From Chitinophaga ginsengisoli (GTDB taxonomy: Bacteria; Bacteroidota; Bacteroidia; Chitinophagales; Chitinophagaceae), in the NCBI RefSeq assembly GCF_003014595.1, contig NZ_PYGK01000017.1:124001-188000 (forward strand): a stretch of DNA of 64,000 nucleotides, written 5' to 3'. Position 1 is the stretch's first letter. Each line of letters starts with the position of its first letter. Under the pieces are notes generated by a model. That model was not told the origin of the DNA. It ran no database searches and was given only the letters and a program-made list of their open reading frames with translations. A program made the translations under genes and the position numbers. Positions 1 through 7,849 of the stretch are shown piece by piece.

Positions 1-1073
1 GATGATGTTACATCCACCTTGCTGAACTCAGTTACCATACTAATACCTTCTCCCGTTTCAACCAGTTGGGAAGAACATTCAGGAGATATACCATATTTTC
101 TTTCTTTGGTATTGCCCCAGTCGTCATTGGCGAGATGCTCAACAAATGTCTCAGGGAAAGGACTTTTTTGTACGGCAGTTAACTTAAAATTACCGGTAGC
201 CATGGTGCCCTTAAATACGCCAGCCAGATTATCTGTCTTATCACAATAAGTGCCTGCGATATGTATCGAGTCTCCTTGTTGCGATGACAATAACACCACT
301 TCAGCCGGTCTGGCATTCGGGATACGTAAAGTTTTGTGTAAAGGAGTGCCTGTTTGTTTAAAAACCATAATGTTGGCCATCTCTTTGGCATCCCCTTTTT
401 CGTCGTTCTTATAGCTCACGTAAATAGTCCCTCCATTATCTATTATTTCTGATAGGATCTCTTTATCCGTAATCCCCGCAATCGTTTCATTCTTACCCCA
501 AATGACATTTAATTGCTCATCCAGACAGGAAAGATAAAACTGCTCTTTGCCGGCTCCAACTAAAAGCAGCACCCGCTTACGGTCAGGCGAATATTTGAAG
601 ATGATCTTTTTAAACTCCATACCATTCATTAATGGAAGAGAAAGTTCCATACTGCTACTGGCAGCAAGCGTTTTTGGCTGGCTGATTTCTAAAGTCAGTG
701 GATTTACCTCGACTGCCATAATATTGCCGATATTATTTTTGCTCGCAGGTTCGACATAAATGAACCAAATTTTATCACCAATCTTTTCTAAAGAAGAATA
801 GAAACTGCTATATACATTATCACCTCCTGAAAGCTTGTTTTCTTTTATCACTTTCATATCCTTGTCATACTGTATCAGTGTAACTGTCATCCTGTACTTA
901 TTCCAGTTCATCCCTGAAACATTTTTGTCTTCTTTCCTAATGTCAACATAGCCTCCGCCAGGTAACGCAATTTTGAAAAGACCCGGCTCGGTATCTGATA
1001 TAGATACATGAAATTGCTGCGCTATGGTTTTCATACAGCATAGGCATATCATTAAAGTAACTGCTAGTTTCAT
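1..1073 (-). CDS. Secreted protein of unknown function, 3' end outside window
   Basis: An uninterrupted reading frame of 357 codons starts at the ATG at 1071-1073 and continues past the left edge, so the C-terminus is missing. The N-terminus (MKLAVTLMICLCCMKTIAQQ) is a typical signal peptide with cleavage after AQ, so the product is exported. The rest is rich in beta-strand-like stretches such as KIWFIYVEPAS, KRVLLLVGAGKEQFYL and EVVLLSSQQGDSIHIAG, with recurring short blocks as in a beta-propeller. I do not recognise a named family. There is no gene directly upstream; the next gene on this strand begins at 2530, behind a terminator. The frame was checked codon by codon and carries no stop. 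Confidence 0.75.
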   Translation of the reverse strand, partial: MKLAVTLMICLCCMKTIAQQFHVSISDTEPGLFKIALPGGGYVDIRKEDKNVSGMNWNKYRMTVTLIQYDKDMKVIKENKLSGGDNVYSSFYSSLEKIGDKIWFIYVEPASKNNIGNIMAVEVNPLTLEISQPKTLAASSSMELSLPLMNGMEFKKIIFKYSPDRKRVLLLVGAGKEQFYLSCLDEQLNVIWGKNETIAGITDKEILSEIIDNGGTIYVSYKNDEKGDAKEMANIMVFKQTGTPLHKTLRIPNARPAEVVLLSSQQGDSIHIAGTYCDKTDNLAGVFKGTMATGNFKLTAVQKSPFPETFVEHLANDDWGNTKERKYGISPECSSQLVETGEGISMVTEFSKVDVTS

Positions 1074-1171
1074 TTTTAGTATAGGTTAGGTGATAATTAT
1101 AATTTGTGTCATTCAGGTCATACGTTATCCGTTGTTGACGGCTGGTTAAAGCAAAGTAGCTTTATAACTAA

Positions 1172-1348
1172 ATTAAAGCTGAATTCGATCTGCCGGGAAA
1201 ACTTTATGCGGGGCTCTATATTCCCCCGAATCGAAAGATACATAATTTATATATCAGTCCGTACTACGGGATCTGGCAACCAGGTAAATTACCTCAAAGA
1301 AGTGAGTATGTGTTGCTAAAAGAAGTTATTGAGGGGATCAGTATTTAA
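1172..1348 (+). pseudogene. Possible 3' remnant of a protein gene
   Basis: A 58-codon open stretch ends in TAA at 1346-1348, has no start codon, and is preceded by in-frame stops. The translation looks protein-like (LPGKLYAGLYIPPN, ISPYYGIWQPGKLP, EYVLLKEVIEGISI), unlike random intergenic sequence. It may be the C-terminal tail of a decayed gene. The family is not recognised. The rest of 1074-1405 holds only the terminator at 1362-1393. Confidence 0.3.
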
Positions 1349-1361
1349 CTTTTTGATAACA

Positions 1362-1393
1362 AAAAGCCTCCAAATCTTTCGATTTGAAGGCTT
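1362..1393 (-). terminator. Hairpin terminator of the OYE-family gene
   Basis: Stem AAAGCCTCCAAATC / GATTTGAAGGCTTT (one mismatch) with loop TTTC, 12 bp beyond the stop codon of the minus-strand gene at 1406. The A-tract on the plus side becomes a U-tract on the minus-strand transcript. The same stem design recurs at 3128 and 4060. Confidence 0.75.
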
Positions 1394-1405
1394 TAAAACG
1401 GTGTA

Positions 1406-2530
1406 TTAAAACACCGCTTCAGGATAATCGGTATATCCATTTTCATCTCCACTATACAATGTATCCTGGTTGATTGCTGACAATGGCAAATTATATTTAA
1501 AGCGGACTGGCAAATCGGGGTTAGCAATGAATGGTGCGCCAAAAGATACCAGGTCGGCTATACCTTCTTTCAGGATGGCATTCCCGCTTTCCTGCGTAAA
1601 GCCCAGATTAGCCATCAATCTGCCGCTGTAGTGATAGCGGAAATGGCTGAAATAATTATCCTGCAATGCTTCTACCGGTGTACCTGTTAAAGTTTCTGCA
1701 GGTCCAACAATGTGCAGGAAAGCGAGATTGTAATCATTCAGTTTTTTAAGGATGTACTGGAACATAGGGATGGTTTCTTTGTCCGGCGTCACGATGCCCA
1801 CATGGTTATATGCGACCGGTGCAAACTTGATGGCTACCCTTGTGCTTTCCCATACTTCTAAGATAACATCCAGGATTTCAAATATAATACGTGCACGATT
1901 TTCAATACTGCCTCCATACTCATCGGTGCGATGATTAGTGGCCAGGCTTAGAAACTGGGGAATTAACATGCCAGCCTGTGCATGTACTTCAATGCCATCA
2001 AATCCTGCCTCTTTGGCATTCTTAGCTGCCTGCCTGTAATCCTGTATAGTTTGTTTAATTTCAGCAACGGTGAACTCGCGGGGCGTTAGTGTATCTTTAA
2101 ATCCCTGGGGGGTATAAGAATGGTTTTGCGGATTAATGGCGGAAGGGCCTGCGGGCAATTCACCATCAAAAAAATCCGGATGAGATGCTGCACCAATATG
2201 TCCTATTTGAGAGAAGATTAATCCTCCTTTGTTGTGTACTGCCTCGGTTACCAGTTTCCATCCTTCTACCTGTTCCTGCGTATAAATGCCTGGCACATTG
2301 ATAAAACCAATAGACTTCGAATTCACCCAGGTGCCTTCACTCAAAATTAAGCCCGCTGAAGCGCGTTGTGCATAATACCTTGCCATCAATGGTGTCGGAA
2401 CCAGGCCTGTATTGGTGGCACGTCCACGTGTAAGGGAGGCCATTACCATGCGGTTTTTCAATCTCAAATCACCTATCTGATATTCCTCTAACAGAAGTTG
2501 TACAGTATTTTCCATTGCTTTTTTTAGCAA
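1406..2530 (-). CDS. Old Yellow Enzyme family alkene reductase homologue (active site altered)
   Basis: Flavin-dependent ene-reductase family (NemA/OYE type), 374 residues, a TIM barrel expected to bind FMN and use NAD(P)H. Family marks are the N-terminal LKNRMVMASLTRGRA block, HRTDEYGGSIENRAR at about residues 200-214, IANPDLPVRF and the C-terminal YTDYP. The usual catalytic segment, H-x-x-(N/H)-G-Y in NemA and OYE1, reads HAQAGM here (H183, A186, M188), so the second flavin/substrate-binding residue and the proton-donating tyrosine are replaced. The usual LWHxGR motif reads QIGHIGA. Either start (2530, or the Met codon at 2515) fits. It is divergent from the HxlR regulator at 2646, a common arrangement for electrophile- or quinone-responsive reductases. 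Cytoplasmic; family assignment firm, activity uncertain. Confidence 0.88.
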   Translation of the reverse strand: MLKKAMENTVQLLLEEYQIGDLRLKNRMVMASLTRGRATNTGLVPTPLMARYYAQRASAGLILSEGTWVNSKSIGFINVPGIYTQEQVEGWKLVTEAVHNKGGLIFSQIGHIGAASHPDFFDGELPAGPSAINPQNHSYTPQGFKDTLTPREFTVAEIKQTIQDYRQAAKNAKEAGFDGIEVHAQAGMLIPQFLSLATNHRTDEYGGSIENRARIIFEILDVILEVWESTRVAIKFAPVAYNHVGIVTPDKETIPMFQYILKKLNDYNLAFLHIVGPAETLTGTPVEALQDNYFSHFRYHYSGRLMANLGFTQESGNAILKEGIADLVSFGAPFIANPDLPVRFKYNLPLSAINQDTLYSGDENGYTDYPEAVF

Positions 2531-2556
2531 ACTTCGAGCATATGCTCCAGTGTTAC

Positions 2557-2602
2557 AATATGGGAAAAACTAATGTCATAGGGATAATTTTATCCCATAT
2601 AG
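2557..2602. promoter_or_regulatory. Candidate HxlR operator between divergent genes
   Basis: The 115-bp divergent intergenic region holds a symmetrical site at 2581-2596, GGGATAA-TT-TTATCCC (7-bp arms). A wider dyad ATATGGGA ... TCCCATAT encloses it at its outer ends. HxlR proteins are dimers that bind such dyads between themselves and the gene they control, so this is the natural candidate. Inference from sequence only. Confidence 0.4.
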
Positions 2603-2645
2603 GAATTAAAATACAATGCCTATTTTTGAATAAAGTGAGCAGCAT

Positions 2646-3068
2646 ATGTACGAAAGAAAAACACCCCTCACAATAGATTGCGGATTGCACCTGACTAAGG
2701 AAGTGCTGAATGGCAAATGGAAGCCAGCCATCCTCCGCGCTATTTCGATGGATGTAAAGCGTCCAAGCGAGATACTACGTTTATTTCCCGGTGCTACCCG
2801 CAGAGTATTGAATGTACAACTCAAAGAATTGGAAGGACATGGCATGATAGAGAAGAAAACCTATCCGCAACTGCCGCCTAAAGTGGAGTATTCGCTTACA
2901 GAGATAGGCTGGTCGTTGATGCCTATTATTGAAGCCATGAACCAATGGGGGGATGCCAATCGCAGCTTTTTGGAGAAGGTGATTAAGAATGCTCCTAAGA
3001 TTAGCGAAACTTCAAAATCAGCATGCCAGATTTATAGACATATGACTGTAGCACAAAAGATCGGATAA
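2646..3068 (+). CDS. HxlR-family winged-helix transcriptional regulator
   Basis: 140 residues with the HxlR pattern: an N-terminal Cys (C12) before the helix, LNGKWKPAILRAI (the family G-K-W motif), then RPSEILRLFPGATRRVLNVQLKELEGHGMI as recognition helix region and the wing PPKVEYSLTEIG. Proteins of this type with an early Cys often sense electrophiles, quinones or oxidants through that residue. It is transcribed away from the OYE-family gene with 115 bp between the start codons and probably controls it and itself. The C-terminal 30 residues are a variable extension. Confidence 0.9.
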   Translation: MYERKTPLTIDCGLHLTKEVLNGKWKPAILRAISMDVKRPSEILRLFPGATRRVLNVQLKELEGHGMIEKKTYPQLPPKVEYSLTEIGWSLMPIIEAMNQWGDANRSFLEKVIKNAPKISETSKSACQIYRHMTVAQKIG

Positions 3069-3127
3069 GGTTTGGCTATAGGATTTTCTGCCAATCCAAT
3101 CTCAATTCTCAATCCCTCAAAATCAAA

Positions 3128-3159
3128 AAAGCCTTCAAATCTTTCGACTTGAAGGCTTT
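3128..3159. terminator. Bidirectional hairpin terminator between convergent genes
   Basis: Stem AAAGCCTTCAAATC / GACTTGAAGGCTTT with loop TTTC, lying between the HxlR gene (stop at 3068, plus) and the transglutaminase-like gene (stop at 3220, minus). A and T tracts sit on both sides. Confidence 0.7.
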
Positions 3160-3219
3160 AAAACATGTGGGCTGATTTTCTGGCGGCGAGCCGGTTACAA
3201 CTTTCGCCACTTTATTGTT

Positions 3220-4008
3220 TCAACTTAATTTGACCTCTTCCACTTTCACCTCCATCTTCACCATCACTACCTCCCCAAAATGACTAGCAAATGCCACATC
3301 TGCTGCATCTCTCCCATAGGCCATAATAATCCGCCCTCCCACCGGCTGCTCCATCAACGCATCAAAAGTATACCATCGATTTCCAACATATGCCTCAAAC
3401 CACGCGTGCAAATCCATCGGCTTTAATTCATACAGATATCCCACCACCATCCTGGCTGGTATGTTTATACTTCTACACAGCGATATCGCTACATGGGTAA
3501 AATCCCTGCATACCCCCGTTCTGCTACCCAATACGTCCATAGCTGATGTAGAACTATTCGTCGTACCATACTGGCGATACAGGTTACTATAACACCATTG
3601 CCGGATTGCTTCTACCTGTGCATACGCTGATTGTATATCCTTTACAATCTCCATCGCCTGCGCTCCAACCTTGTCTGCTTCACAATACCTACTGGGGAGC
3701 AGATATTGCAATACATGATCCGGCAAATCTTCTATTGCTACATATGCAGCATCCGTATTCACATCAATATGCATATCGCACTCTGCGATCACACTACTTT
3801 CAATAGTAGTAATTCCTGCTGGTAAAATAGTCCGTTGACAAATATTGCCATGCGTATCTATGTATTCACTCAGAGGCAGCAACGGAGTTGTCAAAAATGC
3901 CTCCTGCCTGATGATCTGGGCATGTTCGCTCTTGGAACGTAGCATGAAAATACTGGTAACAGGATATTCAGCATAGAATTCAAAAAATGTAGAAGCTTGT
4001 AAGAGCAT
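3220..4008 (-). CDS. Transglutaminase-like family protein
   Basis: 262 residues. The transglutaminase-like core is in the C-terminal half and the catalytic triad is visible: Cys in GSRTGVCRDFTH (about residue 168), His in DLHAWFEAYV (about residue 202) and Asp in YTFDALM (about residue 217). The N-terminal half matches the beta-rich domain that precedes the core in bacterial homologues with the pattern YLLPSRYCEAD. No signal peptide, so cytoplasmic. Likely a peptidase or amidase rather than a cross-linking enzyme, but the substrate is unknown. It is a single gene, convergent with the regulator at 2646, with hairpins on either side. Confidence 0.85.
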   Translation of the reverse strand: MLLQASTFFEFYAEYPVTSIFMLRSKSEHAQIIRQEAFLTTPLLPLSEYIDTHGNICQRTILPAGITTIESSVIAECDMHIDVNTDAAYVAIEDLPDHVLQYLLPSRYCEADKVGAQAMEIVKDIQSAYAQVEAIRQWCYSNLYRQYGTTNSSTSAMDVLGSRTGVCRDFTHVAISLCRSINIPARMVVGYLYELKPMDLHAWFEAYVGNRWYTFDALMEQPVGGRIIMAYGRDAADVAFASHFGEVVMVKMEVKVEEVKLS

Positions 4009-4059
4009 ATAACTGGGGTTTTAAATTAAAAGGGATCAAACAACGCATAACTAATAACA

Positions 4060-4097
4060 AAAAAGCCTCCAATTCTTTCGAATTGAAGGCTTTTAAA
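4060..4097. terminator. Hairpin of the recurrent AAGCCTTC type
   Basis: Stem AAAAAGCCTCCAATTC / GAATTGAAGGCTTTT with loop TTTC, about 50 bp upstream of the transglutaminase-like gene start. No plus-strand gene ends just before it. It is followed at 4101-4135 by a stretch resembling the 3' tail of a tRNA read on the minus strand (GTTCAA ... GGTCCCGCA). Confidence 0.45.
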
Positions 4098-4100
4098 GCT

Positions 4101-4450
4101 TGCGGGACCATAGGGACAGTTATTGAACGTATTAATTGAAGATTTGATCAAAATTGATATGTTTTATACAAATTACTCCAAATTTATATAAAAGCCGGCT
4201 TGCCTATAATTTTGCATCTTGGAACTAGATACCCAATGAATCGTCTGCACCTATTCTAAAGCCCCTGCACAAATACCATGAAGAACGCTATGTTTTATCC
4301 AGGTCAGGGAGCAACTATTTTAGAGTCAAGCTGGATAAGGCGCTTATTTGTACAAAACACACTTCGGGCCGTGGAGTAGATGGTATCCACAACATTTTTC
4401 TCCGCCGTGATTATTTTTTACTGAGTAAGTTCCTTTTTAAAGAATAAGAA
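4101..4450 (+). other. Intergenic stretch with an unidentified coding remnant
   Basis: No complete gene. A plus-frame open stretch ending in TAA at about 4449 reads YHEERYVLSRSGSNYF ... VDGIHNIFLRRDYFLL, protein-like and perhaps distantly LytTR-like, but it has no start and an in-frame stop upstream. I regard it as debris of a lost gene, family unassigned. Confidence 0.25.
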
Positions 4451-5347
4451 TTACTTACTATATATGTTTCTTAAAAAATCTGGTAAACTGGTTGTAGCCC
4501 TGCCCAGTAGTTGTTTCACATCACTTTTATTTGTTTCGAATTCTCCTCTGGCTATCGCTCCAGCAAACCTTGCCAGATACTTTGCGTCATCTTCAGAAGC
4601 CCCTAATTGTACAAGCTGCGCAACATATGACATTACCTCAGTTTGGTTATGAGCTATCGTTGTCCCTGTGATCCCTGATATTATGTCAGCAATCTCTGCG
4701 AAGGAGAAAGCGGTGTCTGCAGCAATGGTATATTCCTTATTTTCGTGGCCCGGAGTAGTCAGTACAACGGCTAAAGCTTCAGCCATTTCTGTTATTGGTA
4801 AAAAAGGTACTTTGCCAACTCCTGCCGGGATGGAGATACCGTTCTTCAAAATATCTTTTCCACAAATTATCGGAATCATATCAGCGTAGAGTGTGTTATT
4901 CATCAATGTATAAGGAACAGCCATTTGTTTTAAATAATCAGTTGTGTATGTATGGTATTGAACATCATCAACCATTGTGCTTTGCTGTAAATCTTTCATA
5001 TCAAAGCCTGTGTAGACGATATGTCTGACACCAGCTTCCTTGGCTGCATCAATCACATTTTTGTGCTGGTTAAACCTGTGTACTATATCCGATGAAGAAG
5101 ATACCAGCAACAGCTTCTCCACACCCTGGAATGCACTTCTCAAAGACTCAAAATCCTGATAGTTGCCAAGCTTCACCTGAATTCCATTCGATTTCAATTC
5201 TGTCCCCTTAGTTTCATTTCTTATCAATGCAGCAATGTCTTTTGCATCTGTACCATTGTTTAAGAGTGAATTAATGGTGGCTTTACCTAAATTACCTGTT
5301 GCTCCAGTTACTAAAATCATCATTTTTGCTTTAAGATCAATAATCAT
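4451..5347 (-). CDS. NAD(P)H-binding NmrA/QorB-type oxidoreductase
   Basis: 298 residues; the true start may be the Met at position 9 or 10, because the Rossmann motif VTGATGNLGKATI follows directly. The glycine-rich GATGNLG, the acidic or basic loop after strand 2 and the YTGF segment are those of atypical SDR proteins of the NmrA/QorB (YtfG) branch, which lack the classical YxxxK proton relay and reduce quinones. In E. coli ytfG/qorB neighbours the HxlR-type gene ytfH/qorR; the same divergent pairing occurs here with the regulator at 5442. Expected role: NADPH-dependent quinone or related reduction in the cytoplasm under control of that regulator. Substrate not shown by sequence. Confidence 0.85.
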   Translation of the reverse strand: MIIDLKAKMMILVTGATGNLGKATINSLLNNGTDAKDIAALIRNETKGTELKSNGIQVKLGNYQDFESLRSAFQGVEKLLLVSSSSDIVHRFNQHKNVIDAAKEAGVRHIVYTGFDMKDLQQSTMVDDVQYHTYTTDYLKQMAVPYTLMNNTLYADMIPIICGKDILKNGISIPAGVGKVPFLPITEMAEALAVVLTTPGHENKEYTIAADTAFSFAEIADIISGITGTTIAHNQTEVMSYVAQLVQLGASEDDAKYLARFAGAIARGEFETNKSDVKQLLGRATTSLPDFLRNIYSK

Positions 5348-5441
5348 TTACTTTTGTTACGCAAAGAAAGTAATATTGATTTTGAAAAGTATCACTTGCT
5401 ATTTGATAACAGAACAAAAAGTGGTAACCTTAAAGTAACTT
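5348..5441. promoter_or_regulatory. Candidate operator region between reductase and HxlR gene
   Basis: The 94-bp divergent spacer carries three related AAGT/ACTT elements: AAGTATCACTT (a short palindrome), AAGTGGTAACCTT and AAAGTAACTT, the last two directly before the regulator start. They are plausible half-sites for the adjacent HxlR protein. No experimental support. Confidence 0.3.
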
Positions 5442-5792
5442 ATGGGGAATAACTTATATCATGCTGACTGTCCTGCTATAGAAACGTTAGCCCTGATCGG
5501 AGGACGGTGGAAAGTGATTATTTTGCATGTGCTTTCCAAGCATGCCAGGCGTTTTGGGGAAATCAATGTTCGGATACCCTCTATATCAAGAAAAGTATTA
5601 ACTGAACAACTGAGAGAACTTGAAGCTGATGGCTTAATTAACAGGAAACAGTACAAGGAGCATCCACAGAAGGTAGAATATGCACTCACAGATTTTGGAA
5701 AAAGTCTTTGCCCTCTGTTGGCCTATATATCAGCCTGGAAAAAAAATGTGGAAGGTAATTCATCTCAAGACATAATACAACTCCCCGATTGA
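5442..5792 (+). CDS. HxlR-family regulator (QorR/YtfH-like)
   Basis: 116 residues, the usual size for the family. C10 in HADCPAIETL precedes the LIGGRWKVIILHVL helix; RFGEINVRIPSISRKVLTEQLRELEADGLI is the DNA-binding part and HPQKVEYALTDFGKSL the wing. Divergent from the QorB-type reductase, with 94 bp between starts. By analogy with QorR/HypR proteins, oxidation or alkylation of C10 would relieve repression of the neighbouring reductase; that sensing role is inferred. Confidence 0.9.
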   Translation: MGNNLYHADCPAIETLALIGGRWKVIILHVLSKHARRFGEINVRIPSISRKVLTEQLRELEADGLINRKQYKEHPQKVEYALTDFGKSLCPLLAYISAWKKNVEGNSSQDIIQLPD

Positions 5793-5910
5793 AACTATTT
5801 TTAAATTTCAAATCACTTAATCCTATCCCTGATCCGGATAAATTGCCTGATTTACTCCAAAATTGTGCCTTCTTACTTCATCGCCAGTGGGTATCCTCTC
5901 GATAATAACA

Positions 5911-6093
5911 ATCACAGTTCCCAGGCACACATCCTGACCTTGTTTATCATACATTTCACACTCTTTCCAAGGTTTGTAATGCTGTATTCGACAGTAGGGG
6001 GCACAGTTATAAATATCTCTCTATAAATCATACCATCCTTCTCAAGTTCACGGAGTTGGGCAGTTGACATAGTTGGGGTGATACGTAAAATTT
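5911..6093 (-). pseudogene. Remnant of a third HxlR-family regulator
   Basis: Reading the minus strand from about 6093 gives EILRITPTMSTAQLRELEKD then GMIYREIFITVPPTVEYSIT and NLGKS, ending at TGA (5911-5913). This matches the second half of HxlR proteins (compare RELEADGLI and PPKVEYSLTEIG in the two intact neighbours). The segment between the PT of the turn and AQLRELE is shorter than normal, and the N-terminal half (the G-K-W motif) is only faintly visible with stops, so the gene is dead. It lies in a decayed zone between the intact HxlR gene and the mobile-element fragment. Confidence 0.6.
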
Positions 6094-6224
6094 CTCACAC
6101 TAACACTGTAAAACGTATTAGCCTGTCTTGAACAAGTGCATATAGAATTGGTACCTTCTACTTCCCCCTTATAACATTTAGTGTTTTACATCCCCAAAAA
6201 ATTGGTGGTTCCTACTATTACAGC

Positions 6225-6482
6225 ATGGCCGAAATCCGTAAAGATCAAAACAATGAGGGCCGGGTTATGACGATAGAGATAATTTTAAGGTACCTTACTG
6301 CCATCACCAGGGATAGCAGGCTAACAGTATGGTATAAAGGAGTAATCATGAGCATTTTTTATCTTGGACGTGAAAACGCAACCTTTGAGCCAATACTGAT
6401 CGGTAGGCAACGCATTATGGACATTGCACGTATTTCCAATCCGACCTATCACAAATGTAGGATTCACCCCCCGGACCTTTGA
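6225..6482 (+). pseudogene. Truncated mobile-element helix-turn-helix protein
   Basis: The readable part, from about 6270, gives EIILRYLTAITRDSRLTVWY ... RQRIMDIARISNPTYHKC. I recognise this as the N-terminal part of a small protein common in Bacteroidota integrative elements, which continues past YHKC with a helix-turn-helix and a YxxSxHP-like segment. Here the homology stops at about 6459, precisely where the tRNA-derived repeat begins, and the frame runs on for seven unrelated residues. It is therefore a gene cut by recombination at an attachment-like site. Family recall is from memory, not a search. Confidence 0.5.
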
Positions 6483-6584
6483 CAGTCAAAATCATTTAAT
6501 CAGAGGCTGCCGCAAACAAAAAAGCCTTCAGATATCATCTGAAGACTCAAAAACTTTTCGCTATCGCTTAGATTTTCTTGGCGG
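6459..6584. repeat. Left copy of tRNA-Ser-derived 126-bp repeat (candidate att scar)
   Basis: This copy differs from 20566-20691 at only a few positions. It carries, in plus orientation, a degenerate tRNA-Ser 3' half, the hairpin GCCTTCAGATATCATCTGAAG, and the final TTGGCGG that equals the complement of the tRNA-Ser 3' end with its CCA. Identity stops exactly at the tRNA end. Beyond it a further stretch (GAGGGACAAATTTCGAACC) resembles another tRNA T-arm. Confidence 0.6.
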
Positions 6585-6639
6585 GCTGCGAGGGACAAAT
6601 TTCGAACCGCTTTATGGAAGATTTATCTTTCATAAATAG

Positions 6640-7182
6640 ATTTATCAGTGCAAATTATCTTATAAGTTAACGTTATAAATTATTCCGTATCGATTAATCC
6701 TATTGTCTATGGGATTCAAAAAGGGGGTAAAAATTAAATAAACTTACCCTCACTTTTTATATAGTTGAATTTATAAATGTATATTAGATTTAAGAAGTAC
6801 CATGATTATGTAATTTTACCTGTACATAGTCATCCTTTGGTGTGGCCGGTACATTTTAAGTGAATCGGCATGGCATAGGCTGAGTGCTGGTATGGTTGTG
6901 GAGATCATAATGAACAGCAGCAGGAAGCGCGTAAGGGGGGCATTGAGGATATGAAATACCGGGCCCAATAAGCTTCCAGGTAACAATAGCATATTAGATT
7001 ATTAATAACATCGGTCATTTGAATGCCAGGTAAATATGGGAAAGTATAATAAGAATAAATTACCGTGTCTATAGAATTTTATAATTTTTTTGAAAAACCA
7101 GCTCTTCCTTTCTAGTCTTCATAAAAATTTAGCTTTTTATTTTTTACTTTTTATAATTTCAAAGAAATATTACTTAGAAAAA
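6640..7182. other. AT-rich gap before the Sus-locus sigma gene
   Basis: No complete gene seen. A short open stretch at about 6880-6972 reads GDHNEQQQEARKGGIEDMKY and ends at TAA; it looks like the C-terminus of a lost small protein. The final 100 bases before the sigma factor are very AT-rich and presumably hold its promoter, but no clear Bacteroidota promoter match was found. Confidence 0.3.
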
Positions 7183-7773
7183 GTGAACATCATACACATC
7201 AGCGATGAGAAGGAGCTATTGCGCAGGCTGCGGGATGGGGATGAGTTTGCTTTCAAAGGGCTCTATGAGATGTATGCCCCGAGGCTGGCTGCGAGACTTA
7301 TACAATTACTACGCTCAGAAGAACTGGCAGAGGATATCCTGCAGGATTTGTTTATTAAGATATGGGAAATCCGGCAGACAATCAATCCTGAACTGAGTTT
7401 TGGTGCTTTATTATATAAAATGGCAGCCAATCTTTCCAAGAACGTATACAGAAGAAACATATATGACCAGCTGATGCGCAGGCAGATCAACCCGGATGAA
7501 AGCCATAATCCTATAGAGGAATCTTTTAATCAAGCCGACGCTAAAGAATTATTGCAGGCAGCATTAAATAAGCTAACGCCCAGGCAACGGGAGGTATATA
7601 TTATGCATAAAATGGATGGGTTAAGCTACCAGGAAATAAGCAGCCAGTTAAATATCAGTGCATCAGCCATCAATCATCACATACAAGAAGCTAATAAACA
7701 ACTAAGAAAGATATTAAAATATAGAAACATCTATATCCTTACCGTACTACTCCCAATTTTTTTTGAAAAATAA
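7183..7773 (+). CDS. ECF sigma-70 factor of a Sus-type locus
   Basis: RNA polymerase sigma factor of the FecI-like ECF type. Region 2 is seen in DEFAFKGLYEMYAPRLAARL and AEDILQDLFIKIWE; region 4 in LNKLTPRQREVYIMHKMDGLSYQEISSQL followed by the HTH ISASAINHHIQEANKQLR. I chose the GTG at 7183 (196 residues, normal for the family); an upstream ATG at 7090 would add 31 hydrophobic, AT-rich residues with no family counterpart. The FecR gene 76 bp downstream is the expected anti-sigma partner; together they would switch on the TonB receptor operon when the substrate is sensed at the outer membrane. Confidence 0.92.
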   Translation: MNIIHISDEKELLRRLRDGDEFAFKGLYEMYAPRLAARLIQLLRSEELAEDILQDLFIKIWEIRQTINPELSFGALLYKMAANLSKNVYRRNIYDQLMRRQINPDESHNPIEESFNQADAKELLQAALNKLTPRQREVYIMHKMDGLSYQEISSQLNISASAINHHIQEANKQLRKILKYRNIYILTVLLPIFFEK

Positions 7774-7849
7774 TCTTTCCGGGGGTGCTATTTTTTATTT
7801 CTCGTGTGTATCTATATGTAATTAGGCATTAACAGGACTGTTTGCTAAG

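Noticed and set aside
1104..1319. 71-codon open frame in the first gap
   Set aside because: Composition is not protein-like; a different frame there (1172-1348) is more convincing as a remnant.
7090..7182. Longer N-terminus for the ECF sigma factor
   Set aside because: It adds 31 hydrophobic, AT-driven residues without family match; the GTG at 7183 gives the normal length.
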